Positions 53,557 through 62,997 of a DNA stretch of 64,000 nucleotides are shown here, piece after piece. Where the stretch lies: NCBI RefSeq assembly GCF_017498505.1, contig NZ_CP071798.1:2191501-2255500 (forward strand), written 5' to 3'. The notes beneath the pieces are model-generated. The model was given only the letters and a program-made list of their open reading frames with translations, was not told the origin of the DNA and ran no database searches. The stretch's first letter is position 1; each line of letters opens with the position of its first letter. The translations under genes and the position numbers were made by a program. Source of the stretch: Sporosarcina sp. Te-1. GTDB taxonomy: Bacteria > Bacillota > Bacilli > Bacillales_A > Planococcaceae.

Positions 53557-53745
53557 CTATTTCTCCCCCATCACTCGTGTTGCCCGTACAACTGCCAAAC
53601 CGGTCAGAGCCATTCCAGCCAGTAAAGCAACGATCCACCAGACAATATATCCTGCTGTCGCCAACATGACACTTGCTGCTACACAAACCATCGCCAGCAA
53701 CTGCAGGACGACCCATTTCCAATCATTTATCAGTGTCCGAAGCAT
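53557..53745 (-). CDS. Small two-helix membrane protein
   Basis: A 62-residue protein with two membrane segments (VVLQLLAMVCVAASVMLATA and IVWWIVALLAGMALTGLAVV) and a basic/acidic C-terminus ATRVMGEK. AGAGGTATGTGGA precedes the ATG. It starts 32 bases beyond the lipoprotein of the RR-HK operon and may be the last gene of that operon, closed by the terminator at 53526. Confidence 0.6.
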   Translation of the reverse strand: MLRTLINDWKWVVLQLLAMVCVAASVMLATAGYIVWWIVALLAGMALTGLAVVRATRVMGEK

Positions 53746-53777
53746 TCCACATACCTCTATTCAAAAGCAACCTGTAC

Positions 53778-54860
53778 TTATTCCACTAATTCCATCCCTT
53801 CCAAATACGCTTCCACTTCTTCAAACCCAATTTCCGGATTCTCCAGCAGGACGCTATACTGCAAGCCGCCCTCTATCCAATCCAAAATACGAAAACCTTT
53901 GGCATCGATTTTTGTGCCTTCCAGCCCGCGAATGGTGATATCTTCTTCAGCAGGCAGTCCGCCAAATTCCGTTACGTTCGGCATGACTTTAAAGACAGAG
54001 ACGGAAAATGCCGGGAGGCCCTGTTTCGTATAGTCGAACGAGAACTCTTGGCGTCCTTCTACACCTTCGAGGACGGTAATTTTGGCGAGCTTCAATTCCT
54101 CGTTCTCAGGGATTTGATAATATGCACCGAGTTCCTTTTTCACTTCATCCTGGTTCGTTTCCTTCGGCATCATGCTTTCCTCATCCATTGTTTCGATTGT
54201 GGCATCTTCTGGAATATCCAGTATGAACAGATCATCCGTTATTTCTGGCTTGTAATCAATTTTTGTATATTCCTGCATGGCTGTCATTCCATTGCCTTTG
54301 GAGAGAGATTTCAACACCATCCATGTCTCTTTATCAATCCAAATTTCCTGGTCTCCAATCAAGGTCTTGTCGTCTTTTGCTTTAGCGATGATATGGAATG
54401 TATCACGCCCTATGATTTTCTCTTCTTTCCCTGCCGAGAGGTCGTGCGTGTCCTTGACCATTCCCAAAAGTATTTCGGCCTGCTGGCGTGGTGATTGTTG
54501 ATTGAGCGTACGCATTTCATCGTTGATTTCTGTAATCATGGCCGTGTTGCTCGTATTGTCGTAGACGGATACTTTCTTCCCGTCATTGACGGCTGTTGTG
54601 AGTTCCACACCGTCGCCCGATTTCATTTCAATTCGTCGTTTCCCTTCTTTTGATGCCCATTCTTTCGCTATGATATCGTTTTCGTCGTCCGATTTCATAA
54701 CATATTCCCCATAGTATTCAAGAGGTTCGTTCGCCTCCTTCAACGCCTCATTGATCACCTCTTGCGGTGAAAATTGGCTTTCGTTTGAACTGCATGCCCC
54801 TAGCCCGATAGCAAAAAACAGCATAGCAGTAATCGATCCGGTTGTTTTTATCCAATTCAT
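53778..54860 (-). CDS. Lipoprotein with LolA/RseB-like domain
   Basis: A 360-residue lipoprotein (lipobox GLGAC near residue 22). Residues 35-220 resemble the LolA/LppX-type half-barrel: EPLEYYGEYVMKSDDENDII, GKRRIEMKSGDGVELTTAVN, IWIDKETWMVLKSLSKGN and DYKPEITDDLFILDIPEDA. A second domain (DUF4367-like; GVEGRQEFSFDYTKQGLPAF) follows. It overlaps the sensor kinase gene by four bases (ATGA), so it belongs to the RR-HK operon and may modulate the signal or be its output. Confidence 0.7.
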   Translation of the reverse strand: MNWIKTTGSITAMLFFAIGLGACSSNESQFSPQEVINEALKEANEPLEYYGEYVMKSDDENDIIAKEWASKEGKRRIEMKSGDGVELTTAVNDGKKVSVYDNTSNTAMITEINDEMRTLNQQSPRQQAEILLGMVKDTHDLSAGKEEKIIGRDTFHIIAKAKDDKTLIGDQEIWIDKETWMVLKSLSKGNGMTAMQEYTKIDYKPEITDDLFILDIPEDATIETMDEESMMPKETNQDEVKKELGAYYQIPENEELKLAKITVLEGVEGRQEFSFDYTKQGLPAFSVSVFKVMPNVTEFGGLPAEEDITIRGLEGTKIDAKGFRILDWIEGGLQYSVLLENPEIGFEEVEAYLEGMELVE

Positions 54861-56314
54861 TGTACTTCTTCCCCTTTCCTTTGAGGCAGCCAGCAAATGA
54901 CGGCTGTTCCGATATCCCGGACAGAGACCATCTGCACGGTGCCATTGTGCTTTTCAATAATTTGTTTTGTAATGCTTAAGCCCAGCCCTGTGCCCCTCTC
55001 TCCTGCTTTCGTCCGCGCTTGATCGGCTTGGTAGAGCGGATTGAAGACATGTTCCATCTCCTCTTCGGCCAGGCCCGTCCCCATGTTTTGAACAATTAAA
55101 AACATGCCCTCTTTCTTCCCTAATGCCAGCTTCACAAAATCAAAACACCAGTCAGGTATCTTGCCTGTTTGGACAGCAGCGAGCCCGATCGTTCCACCTG
55201 GCTCGGTATGGGCGATGGCGTTAGACATGAGGTTGTCGACGACCCGCGTAAGTTGCTTGGAGTTTACGGTGTACTCGCCTATTACGTCACACATCACGCT
55301 TAAGTCAATCTGCTTTTCGTCGCAAAGTGTTTCATATCCGGATACTAGCATTTCGAAAAATTCTTCCCCGTCCACTGGGACGAGTTCCATTTCATACGTG
55401 CTGGATTGCAACAGTGTATACATGAGCAAGTCATCGAGCATCTGTCTCATATAATTCGATTTTGCGATTATAATGTCGTGGTACTCTTGTTGATCGCGTA
55501 CAGTAGATGAACCAGCTTGCAACGCCTCGGCATAGGCCCGGATGGACGTCAGAGGTGTTTTCAGATCGTGTGAAATACTGGCGATCATGAACTCCCGCTG
55601 TTGTTGTTCCGCCGCAAGCTTTCGTTTCGCCATATCGAGTTCCTTCCGCATTGTTTCAAAGCTCTCGGCCAATTCCCCGATTTCATCTTTGCGCTTAGCC
55701 ATCGACTGGACAGGCCTTCCTTTTGCAAATGAATCCATTTGTCCCATCAAAAGATAAAGCGGCTTGTTCAATTTCCGGTTGACGAGCAATGTGACAATGC
55801 CGAACAGCAGAATAAAAAACGCTGCGAAGATTCCTGTTACAAACCACGTCCGCTCCTCCACACCCGTTACCCATTCATCCCGGATCCATTCAATTTCATA
55901 TATGCCGGCGATGGCAGTCCCCGAAAAAACCGGTTCCTTATAAGTGTATCGATTGAAGGTTTGCCGCAGGTTATAGAAATCCTTGTAAAGCTTATCCTTC
56001 TCGGTAAACGACGCAGACGCCAGCTTGATCGGATTAGAGGAATAGAGCATGAATCCCGAATGAGTATACAATGTGATCGAAAGCTGGTCCGTGGCAAGCT
56101 CTTCAACCTTCGACCAATCCGCATCCGGCCGGTAGAGCGAAGGATCAGTGAGCAAGGATTGCACCGCGTTCAACTCGACCCGACTATCCATGTATTCAGT
56201 GACATGGCGATCATGGTGATACGAGTTAATCCACGCGAAGAGGCCATATGCTGCTCCGAGAGGCAATAGCATGACGATGAAATACGACAGCAGCAGCCAT
56301 GTCTTGATCTTCAA
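54857..56314 (-). CDS. Sensor histidine kinase
   Basis: A 485-residue membrane kinase. One membrane helix is near the N-terminus (LLLSYFIVMLLPLGAAYGLF), an external sensor domain runs to about 160, a second helix follows (FVTGIFAAFFILLFGIVTLL), then a HAMP linker (MGQMDSFAKGRPVQSMAKRK). The phospho-acceptor His is in ASISHDLKTPLTSIRAYAEA. The ATPase domain has NLMSNAIAHTEPGG (N box), QADQARTKAGERGTGLGLSI (G boxes). A TTG at 56314 overlaps the response regulator stop (TTGA). It phosphorylates the upstream-encoded regulator. Confidence 0.9.
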   Translation of the reverse strand: MKIKTWLLLSYFIVMLLPLGAAYGLFAWINSYHHDRHVTEYMDSRVELNAVQSLLTDPSLYRPDADWSKVEELATDQLSITLYTHSGFMLYSSNPIKLASASFTEKDKLYKDFYNLRQTFNRYTYKEPVFSGTAIAGIYEIEWIRDEWVTGVEERTWFVTGIFAAFFILLFGIVTLLVNRKLNKPLYLLMGQMDSFAKGRPVQSMAKRKDEIGELAESFETMRKELDMAKRKLAAEQQQREFMIASISHDLKTPLTSIRAYAEALQAGSSTVRDQQEYHDIIIAKSNYMRQMLDDLLMYTLLQSSTYEMELVPVDGEEFFEMLVSGYETLCDEKQIDLSVMCDVIGEYTVNSKQLTRVVDNLMSNAIAHTEPGGTIGLAAVQTGKIPDWCFDFVKLALGKKEGMFLIVQNMGTGLAEEEMEHVFNPLYQADQARTKAGERGTGLGLSITKQIIEKHNGTVQMVSVRDIGTAVICWLPQRKGEEVQ

Positions 56315-57012
56315 TGTGTTTCACCAATGAATCGATAACCCTTTCCCCATACCGTCTGAATGAAATGAGGTGTCTTCATCGGATCTTTCAATTTTTCTCG
56401 CAGCGATTTGATGTGCACCGTAACCGTATGCGAATCCCCGATTTCAGGTTGCTGCCAGACGTGTTGGTACAATTCATTTTTTGAAAAGACACGATCTGGA
56501 TTGTGGGCAAGAAGCTTAAGCAATTCGAATTCTTTGATCGTCAGCGGCACTTCTTCGCCTTTCAAAAATACTTGCTCCCGCTGCCAATCCGCCGTCAATC
56601 CATTCGCAAATACCGATTCCTCTGACTCCTGCGCTTGGCCGTTGTATCGTCGCCATCTCCTGAGCTGTGAAGCCACCCGGGCTTTCAATTCCACTAGGCT
56701 GAATGGCTTCGCGAGGTAATCATCCGCGCCGATGTCCAGCCCCTCCACTTTGTCTTCGTCATCCTTCCGTGCACTGATCATAATAATTGGCACGTCGCTT
56801 TTCCAGCGGATGTTTTGGCAAAGGGTAATGCCGTCCATTTCCGGGAGCATCCAATCGACGAGCACCAAGTCGTATGCGGCACTTTGGAAATCCTCCCAGC
56901 CTTCCAGCCCAGTCGTCGCCCATGTCACTGTATAGCCTTCCTGCTGAAGCGTATCCCGTATGATCCGCGCAATTTCTGCGTCATCTTCCACTAACAGTAG
57001 CTGTTCCGCCAT
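56311..57012 (-). CDS. OmpR-family response regulator
   Basis: A 233-residue regulator. Receiver domain 1-120: acidic pocket LVEDD, phospho-acceptor Asp in LVLVDWMLPEMDG, switch residues in MISARKDD, conserved Lys in DDYLAKPFS. Winged-helix DNA-binding domain 130-230: LTIKEFELLKLLAHNPDRVF and SHTVTVHIKSLREKL. AGGAGG seven bases upstream selects ATG 57012 over 57018. It is first in the RR-HK-lipoprotein operon. The regulon is unknown. Confidence 0.9.
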   Translation of the reverse strand: MAEQLLLVEDDAEIARIIRDTLQQEGYTVTWATTGLEGWEDFQSAAYDLVLVDWMLPEMDGITLCQNIRWKSDVPIIMISARKDDEDKVEGLDIGADDYLAKPFSLVELKARVASQLRRWRRYNGQAQESEESVFANGLTADWQREQVFLKGEEVPLTIKEFELLKLLAHNPDRVFSKNELYQHVWQQPEIGDSHTVTVHIKSLREKLKDPMKTPHFIQTVWGKGYRFIGETH

Positions 57013-57104
57013 CACCATTCCTCCTGACTACAATGTACCATCGTTCTATTCCATCTCTCGTAACTTTATAAAGGCTTTATAGTATCCTACCATATTGGAG
57101 AAAA

Positions 57105-57143
57105 TCAAAAAAAGACTCGCCCCTGAATCGGTCTTCGAGTCTT
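57105..57143 (-). terminator. Terminator of the polysaccharide deacetylase gene
   Basis: Arms AGACTCG and CGAGTCT followed by a T-run on the minus strand. Confidence 0.75.
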
Positions 57144-57204
57144 GTCATCTCTTATTTGTTTGGAACACGCAATACGTAGGCGGTCCTCCTCGGAACAAGC
57201 CCAC

Positions 57205-58494
57205 CTACTCCCATTTCATCTCGCCATCCACATATTGAGCAAATTGGGCAAACGACTTCTTCTCCGTCATGCCGTAGCGACATACTTCGTAATTGGAGGA
57301 GCTTCTATCCGCATACCCCTCCTCTGTTGTAAATCCGATAAGCAACCCTGCTTCTTTTGCCGCTGCGAGGAAGGCTTTGTCGTAATGGCCAAACGGGTAG
57401 GCGATGGACAGGGCACTCGGCAGCTGTTCCTGGTTTTTCTGTAGATCTTCCATAATCTCTTCCTGTGAAAGGCCTAGTGCAATTCCGACATTCCCTGTCT
57501 CGGTAGCCGTCAGCGCATGCAGTTCATGGGTATGGGCTTGGTATTCGAAAACATCCCGCATGTCTGCCATCTCCTCTGCACTCAAAAACTGCAACGGCCC
57601 TTTTCCATCAAACAGCTGAGTTCCCTGCGCCCGGTCAGTCCGGGAAGTAATTATATGTTGAACCGCATGGAATCCGTATTGTTTCATTAGAGGATAGGCA
57701 TATTCCTTCGATGACAACAAGCCGTCGTCAAAGGTGATGACAACCGAACGGCTCGGTACAATCAACCGCCCTTCCAAATAATCATACAGCTGCTGTGCGG
57801 CCAATGTTTGAAAACCGCGTTCTGCCAGATAGGCCATCTGCTGTTCGAATGATTCGAGTGATATAGTACTGGCAGTTGTAGTCACCATGTCACTCGGCAA
57901 AATATGATGATAGATAAGCACTGGCAATCCTTCATCCAGTACAACGGACTGCTTCTGGATATAACCCGGCCGCTCTCCCAGTTTGATCACATACCAGTCT
58001 TCTGTTTCCTGAACAATTGGATAACGGAAACCCACCTCGATTTGTAAAAAACTACTGCTCTGCTTATCTGCACGTTCATACACTTGTATTCTCTGAACTG
58101 TTTTTATCGAAGCTAGCTGATCTTCATGTGTGGATGCAAGCAATTTCATCGGACCGACCGTGCCGTGTCCTTTCGGAATAAAGGCAATCATTTTACCAAA
58201 GCGAACCGAATAATAGGCCTCATCTTCTCCTTCAATAGCGATGGGTTGACCCGCTTCCAGCTCGCCAATTTGAATGAGTGTGCCTTCCCGCATATAAATG
58301 GGCTGGTTTTTCTCCAAGGTCAATACCCGCTCCATTTTTATCTTTTTGACAGAAGTATCACCTTGTATAAATTGTGCAAATGCTTTTCCTTGTGATCCAT
58401 TTAGAAAGGAAAATTGCGCAAACACAAACAAAACCAAACATCCCATTAAGAGAATACTAACTAATACATGCCTACTATTATATACTTTTCTCAT
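57205..58494 (-). CDS. Polysaccharide deacetylase with SH3-like domains
   Basis: A 429-residue exported or membrane-anchored deacetylase. One N-terminal hydrophobic segment (VLVSILLMGCLVLFVFAQF) serves as signal or anchor. Two SH3b-like modules lie at about 60-115 and 130-185. The NodB domain has the metal motifs: TFDDGLLSSKEYA (Asp pair), HTHELHAL (two His) and SIAYPFGHYDKAF. The entry LPVLIYHHILP is typical of IcaB-type enzymes that act on cell-wall or capsule glycans. An ECF promoter sits 35 bases ahead of the ATG. Its neighbours are unrelated. The substrate is probably a wall polysaccharide. Confidence 0.85.
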   Translation of the reverse strand: MRKVYNSRHVLVSILLMGCLVLFVFAQFSFLNGSQGKAFAQFIQGDTSVKKIKMERVLTLEKNQPIYMREGTLIQIGELEAGQPIAIEGEDEAYYSVRFGKMIAFIPKGHGTVGPMKLLASTHEDQLASIKTVQRIQVYERADKQSSSFLQIEVGFRYPIVQETEDWYVIKLGERPGYIQKQSVVLDEGLPVLIYHHILPSDMVTTTASTISLESFEQQMAYLAERGFQTLAAQQLYDYLEGRLIVPSRSVVITFDDGLLSSKEYAYPLMKQYGFHAVQHIITSRTDRAQGTQLFDGKGPLQFLSAEEMADMRDVFEYQAHTHELHALTATETGNVGIALGLSQEEIMEDLQKNQEQLPSALSIAYPFGHYDKAFLAAAKEAGLLIGFTTEEGYADRSSSNYEVCRYGMTEKKSFAQFAQYVDGEMKWE

Positions 58495-58528
58495 ATTTAC
58501 ACCCCCGCTATCCTAAAAGCAACCTACA

Positions 58529-58554
58529 GACGGAGATTACGAGAAAAAGTTTCA
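58529..58554 (-). promoter_or_regulatory. ECF-sigma-type promoter for deacetylase gene
   Basis: Minus strand TGAAAC, 16 bases, CGTCTGTAG (GTTTCA 58549-58554, GACG 58529-58532), 35 bases before the start. Third copy of the promoter class in the window. Confidence 0.75.
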
Positions 58555-58678
58555 AACCTCCCTAACAGAATTTTCCTCACCAAAACACCCATTGTCACAG
58601 CATTTCATTTTATAAACGCTTTAGATCTTAATTTAAGATTCTCGTATCCTTACCACAATTTCGGCTAGAATCAAAAAA

Positions 58679-58710
58679 AGACCCGCAGCTCTTAGATCGA
58701 GCACGAGTCT
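58679..58710 (-). terminator. Terminator of CitMHS gene
   Basis: AGACCCGCAGCTC pairs with GAGCACGAGTCT; a T-run follows on the minus strand, 18 bases past the stop at 58728. Confidence 0.75.
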
Positions 58711-58727
58711 AGTATCATAATCATTTC

Positions 58728-60053
58728 TTATAATGTGATTGTTCCCATGAAGAACGCAATTAGAACGAGCACAATGCTGAGTCCCCACATCCAAAGGAAA
58801 GAGTAGCGGATATGTTTCCCCATTTCAAGTCCCGCCAAGCCGAGCGCCAGCCAAAGGGCAGGTGAAAAAGGACTGACGAATGTCCCGACAATATTGCCGA
58901 TGATCATCGCATAGGCCGTGGAAATCGACGGAATGCCAAACGTCGTTCCAATTTGCTCCGCAACAGGAAGCAGGGCGAAATAATAAGCATCCGTACTTAA
59001 TAGCAAATCAAATGGTACACCCAGCACCCCGATGATCAGATGGATATAAGGTGTGATGAATGAAGGCAGGACAGTGACCGTATCTTTTGCGATGGAATCC
59101 AGCATGCCGGTTCCATTCAGTATTCCAAGAAACGAACCCGCCGCCAAGATGATGGTCGCCATCGTCAAAGCATTAGGCGCATGCTTTTGAATCGTTTTGC
59201 TTTGGTCGTCTGCTTTCCGATGGTTCAGCGGAAGCGCGAGACAGACCCCGATCATGAACGCCAAACCAGCTGGAATGATGCCGGTTACGAGCACGCCGAT
59301 CACTGCTACGGCTAGTAAGACGTTTAGCCAATATCTTCCCGTCTTCGTGATGCCGGCTGTACTGTTTTCTTTATGGGCGAATAAAGTCGATTCGTCTTGT
59401 TCAGAAGCGATTGCTTTTTCAATACTCCCATAGCGGCTTATAATTTTCCGTTTTTCCCTCATTCCTAAAAAAACAGCGAGGACAATCATGAGCACCATGC
59501 CGATTGCTTGAATCGGAATGAGCGGTTTCCATAGTTCTGTGACATCGACATTCAGGACGGAAGCAGCCCGACCAAGCGGGCCTCCCCACGGAATCATATT
59601 CATAATGCTCGCACTGCCGCCGATCAATAAAAGAAGCAAATAAGGGCTCATCTTCATTTGACGGTAAATCGGCAACAGTGCTGGAATGGTGATGAGGAAT
59701 GTCGAAGCGCCCGAGCCGTCAAGCTGTGCAATGGCCGCGATGACTACGGTTCCGATACTGATCGTAACTACGTTACCTCTTGTTACTCCGATCATTTTAT
59801 CGATGATCGGATCGAACAGTCCGGCATCCTGCATAATGCCGAAAAACAGAATGGCGAAAATAAACATGACCGCCACTTGGATGACTGAAACGAGCCCGTC
59901 ACCAAAAAAGCCGCCAATTTCTTTCATATGAAATCCCGCAACGAGAGCACCGATAATCGGAATGAGCACAAGCGGAATGATCGGGGTTGTTTTTCCCCGA
60001 AGCAATAATAAGACAATAATCGCGATGGTCGCGAAGCCGATCAAACTTAACAT
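58728..60053 (-). CDS. CitMHS-family citrate/metal transporter
   Basis: A 441-residue transporter of the CitMHS family, which in Bacillus takes up divalent-metal-citrate complexes with protons. It has about twelve membrane segments, starting MLSLIGFATIAIIVLLLLRG and including the conserved AQLDGSGASTFLITIPALLP and GGSASIMNMIPWGGPLGRAA. The last helices carry PFSPALWLALGLAGLEMGKH. It is 105 bases downstream of the two-component regulator, on the same strand. A near-consensus catabolite-response element lies in that gap, as in the B. subtilis citM leader. RBS GAAAGGGG precedes the ATG. Confidence 0.9.
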   Translation of the reverse strand: MLSLIGFATIAIIVLLLLRGKTTPIIPLVLIPIIGALVAGFHMKEIGGFFGDGLVSVIQVAVMFIFAILFFGIMQDAGLFDPIIDKMIGVTRGNVVTISIGTVVIAAIAQLDGSGASTFLITIPALLPIYRQMKMSPYLLLLLIGGSASIMNMIPWGGPLGRAASVLNVDVTELWKPLIPIQAIGMVLMIVLAVFLGMREKRKIISRYGSIEKAIASEQDESTLFAHKENSTAGITKTGRYWLNVLLAVAVIGVLVTGIIPAGLAFMIGVCLALPLNHRKADDQSKTIQKHAPNALTMATIILAAGSFLGILNGTGMLDSIAKDTVTVLPSFITPYIHLIIGVLGVPFDLLLSTDAYYFALLPVAEQIGTTFGIPSISTAYAMIIGNIVGTFVSPFSPALWLALGLAGLEMGKHIRYSFLWMWGLSIVLVLIAFFMGTITL

Positions 60054-60074
60054 GGAATAGCTACCCCTTTCTCA

Positions 60075-60089
60075 AGACAACGCTCTCAT
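60075..60089 (-). promoter_or_regulatory. Candidate cre (CcpA-binding) site upstream of CitMHS gene
   Basis: Minus strand ATGAGAGCGTTGTCT matches the cre consensus WTGNAANCGNWNNCW at all but one fixed position. It sits 22-36 bases before the transporter start. Glucose repression of citrate uptake is known in B. subtilis, so this fits. Confidence 0.5.
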
Positions 60090-60160
60090 TTTTGAAAACT
60101 ATCATCATTTACAAAATAGCAAATTGAGAAAAAGATATATATATTTAGGCCATAAATCGA

Positions 60161-60895
60161 TTATTCCTTATTTATTGCATTTTGTTCATTTTGTCCACGG
60201 TAAATATACTGCCGTAACGGTCTGCCGACCCCGCCATAATGTTGAATCGCCTCTGCCTGCCTTATCGACACCAAGTACTCCATGTAGCGCCTGACAGTCG
60301 AGCGGCTTGCACCGACCGACTGGCTGATGGCAGTAGCACCGATCGGTTCTTCTGTATGAGTTGCAAGGAACCCGAGTATTTCCTGAAGCGTCAGCGGGTC
60401 GATTCCTTTCGGCAACTGGCCTGTCATTTGCGCAGGCTGTCCTTCGTTAGGCATCGCACGGAAAAGTCGATCCACGTCTTGCTGGTCAAAAGACTCAGTT
60501 CGATCGATTAACTCCTGATATGCCACATAGGAATAGAGAGCTTGATTAAGACGTGATTGATCGACCGGCTTGATGATGTAATCAAATGCCCCCGCTCGTT
60601 TCGTTTCAACAATTGTCTTTTTATCATTCGCGGCCGAAACGATGATAATATCCAGTGCCGGGTAATGCGTTCTCAAACGGAAGAACAGCGCGAGTCCTTT
60701 CATATCCGGTATATAAATATCGAGCAGCACCAAATCCGGCAAAGGTTCACAACCGCATAAATATTGCAGTGCTTCTTCAGCGGATTTCGCGGTATGCATA
60801 ACATAGAAGGGCTGGATCTTTTCTACGATTTCTTTATGGATGCCCGCAATCCAAAAATCATCCTCAATAATTAACACTTTCAATGGCTGGTCCAT
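60161..60895 (-). CDS. CitT/DcuR-like response regulator
   Basis: A 244-residue regulator. The receiver domain has IIEDD, the phospho-acceptor in LVLLDIYIPDMKG and Lys in FDYIIKPVD. The C-terminal helix-turn-helix (GATAISQSVGASRSTVRRYM) is the CitB-type output domain. It starts two bases after the kinase stop. It should activate the downstream CitMHS transporter in response to citrate or a similar acid, by analogy with B. subtilis CitST-citM. Confidence 0.9.
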   Translation of the reverse strand: MDQPLKVLIIEDDFWIAGIHKEIVEKIQPFYVMHTAKSAEEALQYLCGCEPLPDLVLLDIYIPDMKGLALFFRLRTHYPALDIIIVSAANDKKTIVETKRAGAFDYIIKPVDQSRLNQALYSYVAYQELIDRTESFDQQDVDRLFRAMPNEGQPAQMTGQLPKGIDPLTLQEILGFLATHTEEPIGATAISQSVGASRSTVRRYMEYLVSIRQAEAIQHYGGVGRPLRQYIYRGQNEQNAINKE

Positions 60896-60897
60896 TG

Positions 60898-62502
60898 CTA
60901 CAACTCCTTTTTCGGTATGACAAGAATAAACAGGGCGCCACCCAGTTCGCTTGGCTCGACCATGATCTCGCCGCCCACCTCTCGAAGTGCTTTCCGGGTT
61001 AACGCCAACCCTGTCCCTCTGCCGTAGTCCGACTTAGTGGAGTAGTCTTGGTCAAAAATCCGGTCCGCCTCCTCGGGAGAAATGCCGGTTCCAGAGTCTT
61101 CAATCTCAAAGTAGATATCCTCTTCCCCATCCGTGAAATATATGGAGATTTCACGCCTTTTCGGGTGAGACATCTTAATCGATTCAATCGCGTTTTCAAC
61201 AATGTTTCCGACACCTGTCAACAAAGCCGTCTGCCGCTGTCCTTCGACGGGCTGCGCCAACTGGCTATCCTCTTGGATCGTCAAAGTGATATCCGCTTCA
61301 TTCGCCTGACTATGCTTGCCTTGCAATAAACCATGCACGAACGGATCTGCCACCCGATCCGCCAAAAACGTGAGCCACTGATCTTGCGTGTCACGTTCTT
61401 GTTGGATAAACGCTTCCGCTTCTTCAATTTTATCCAACTGGATTAACCCTAAAATGGTATATAATTTGTTCGAGAACTCATGCGCTTGGGAACGCAACGT
61501 ATTGGCATATTGCTTCATTTGACTGAACTCTTTCGTTAAATGCTCAATGTCCGTCTTTCGGCGGAACGTTGCGACTGCTCCTGCAAACTCACCATTCTCA
61601 ATGATCGGCATCCGATTTACCAAAACAACCGAATCGCCAAGAAGCATTTCTTTATCCCATTCCAGTTCCGTCTCTTGCACTCGATGAAATAATTGCCCAT
61701 AGATGGTGGAATCAACTTGTCCGTTTACAGCTATCATCTCGCTGGCGGCTTTATTCAGCATAGTCAGTTCCCCATGTTGATTAACGGCTACGATCCCTTC
61801 CTTCGTCGATTGCAAGATCGCCTCTTTTTGAAGCAGCAATTCCGAAATCTCTTCGGGTTCCATATGAAAAAGCACACGTTTAACATAGGAGGAGATGCAG
61901 ATCGCCCCCAGAATCCCAAGGACAAAGACTAGAGAGATATAAAACCAGATCACAGACTTCTCTTCATTGATGAGCGCTTCCACATTTCCATTCAAAAAAC
62001 CGACTGATACGACACCGACGATCTTGCCGTTTTCATTGACGATTGGCACTTTTCCGCGGATGGCTGGACCTAAGGAACCTGTCTGTTTGCTTATATAGGA
62101 CTCCCCCTGGATGAGAGCCCGATCATTATCTCCCCCCACCATTTTCTCACCCACCCGTTCCTCAACGGGGTGGGAATACCGGATGCTATTATTGTCACCG
62201 ACAACGATGTATTCCGCATGTGTCGCTTCTTGAATCGGGTTCACGATGGCTTGAATGGCAACGGAATCATTCCGCTCCAATGCTTCCACAACCTCGTCCA
62301 TCCCGGCTACAGCTGAAGCGACCGTTAGCGCCCTTTTCCCAATTTGTGTCTCATTCGTTTTGGCGACTAATTGATTTAAAAAGATTCCCAACACTATCAG
62401 AATGCAGATTAACAAAAAACTAATCAGCAAAATCATTTTTATATGTAAGTTATAAAAGCGCCTTTTACGGCCACACGCCGATACCGTACTTGTTTTCGCC
62501 AT
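60898..62502 (-). CDS. CitS/DcuS-like sensor histidine kinase
   Basis: A 534-residue kinase of the CitA/DcuS group. One membrane helix (MILLISFLLICILIVLGIF), a periplasmic-type PAS sensor (about 50-185, with IRYSHPVEERVGEKMVGG), a second helix (VIWFYISLVFVLGILGAI), then a cytoplasmic PAS domain. The phospho-acceptor His is in RSQAHEFSNKLYTILGLIQL, and the ATPase domain has NIVENAIESI and DYGRGTGLALTRKA. ATG 62502 follows AAGGAG seven bases upstream; the open frame starts seven codons earlier without support. It pairs with the regulator immediately downstream. Confidence 0.9.
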   Translation of the reverse strand: MAKTSTVSACGRKRRFYNLHIKMILLISFLLICILIVLGIFLNQLVAKTNETQIGKRALTVASAVAGMDEVVEALERNDSVAIQAIVNPIQEATHAEYIVVGDNNSIRYSHPVEERVGEKMVGGDNDRALIQGESYISKQTGSLGPAIRGKVPIVNENGKIVGVVSVGFLNGNVEALINEEKSVIWFYISLVFVLGILGAICISSYVKRVLFHMEPEEISELLLQKEAILQSTKEGIVAVNQHGELTMLNKAASEMIAVNGQVDSTIYGQLFHRVQETELEWDKEMLLGDSVVLVNRMPIIENGEFAGAVATFRRKTDIEHLTKEFSQMKQYANTLRSQAHEFSNKLYTILGLIQLDKIEEAEAFIQQERDTQDQWLTFLADRVADPFVHGLLQGKHSQANEADITLTIQEDSQLAQPVEGQRQTALLTGVGNIVENAIESIKMSHPKRREISIYFTDGEEDIYFEIEDSGTGISPEEADRIFDQDYSTKSDYGRGTGLALTRKALREVGGEIMVEPSELGGALFILVIPKKEL

Positions 62503-62672
62503 TGCATATCTCCTTAAAGTCATGAAGGTAAGCTTTACTTGCTACTATATCATTCTTTTAATACCGTATTCATGTCTCTGTCACAGACCGGCCTATCGAA
62601 AAGTGCAATCTAATACTTGATCCTCAATAAAAGAGGTACCAATTCCATAGACCGGAACTGGCACCTCACTTT

Positions 62673-62997
62673 CTAATCTCCTAGGATGATACCCGCAAAG
62701 TTCCAGGTCAGTACCTGTTTCCCCACTTGATTCGAGCAGATAAAGGATGCCCGGATTGACCTGCGGATCGTATCTCCCGTAAAAACTGGTCTTAGAAATT
62801 CGAAATTCATTGTGCGAGCAAGGACATTATAGGCTCCCTCATCTTGGTCGGCAGCGTAGCCATCAGCAACCCTTGCACAACCAACCTTCCAAGCTGTGGT
62901 CCCCTTCATCCCATGATAATAATTGAGTAAAAGCTTTCACCTCTTCTTTTGTGAATGTCCGTTCGAAGTGAATGAGATCCCCTACTTTTAATTCCAA
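62673..62997 (-). pseudogene. MaoC-like hot-dog dehydratase, frameshifted
   Basis: TTG 62997 after GGGGGA opens ELKVGDLIHFERTFTKEEVK and AFTQLLSWDEGDH, a MaoC/hot-dog N-terminus. A shift near 62890 is followed by LVVQGLLMATLPTKM in one frame and GAYNVLARTMNFEFLRPVFT GDTIR in another, ending NFAGIILGD at 62673. At least two frameshifts break the gene. The family hydrates enoyl-CoA-type substrates or is a thioesterase. No partner genes are present. Confidence 0.65.
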
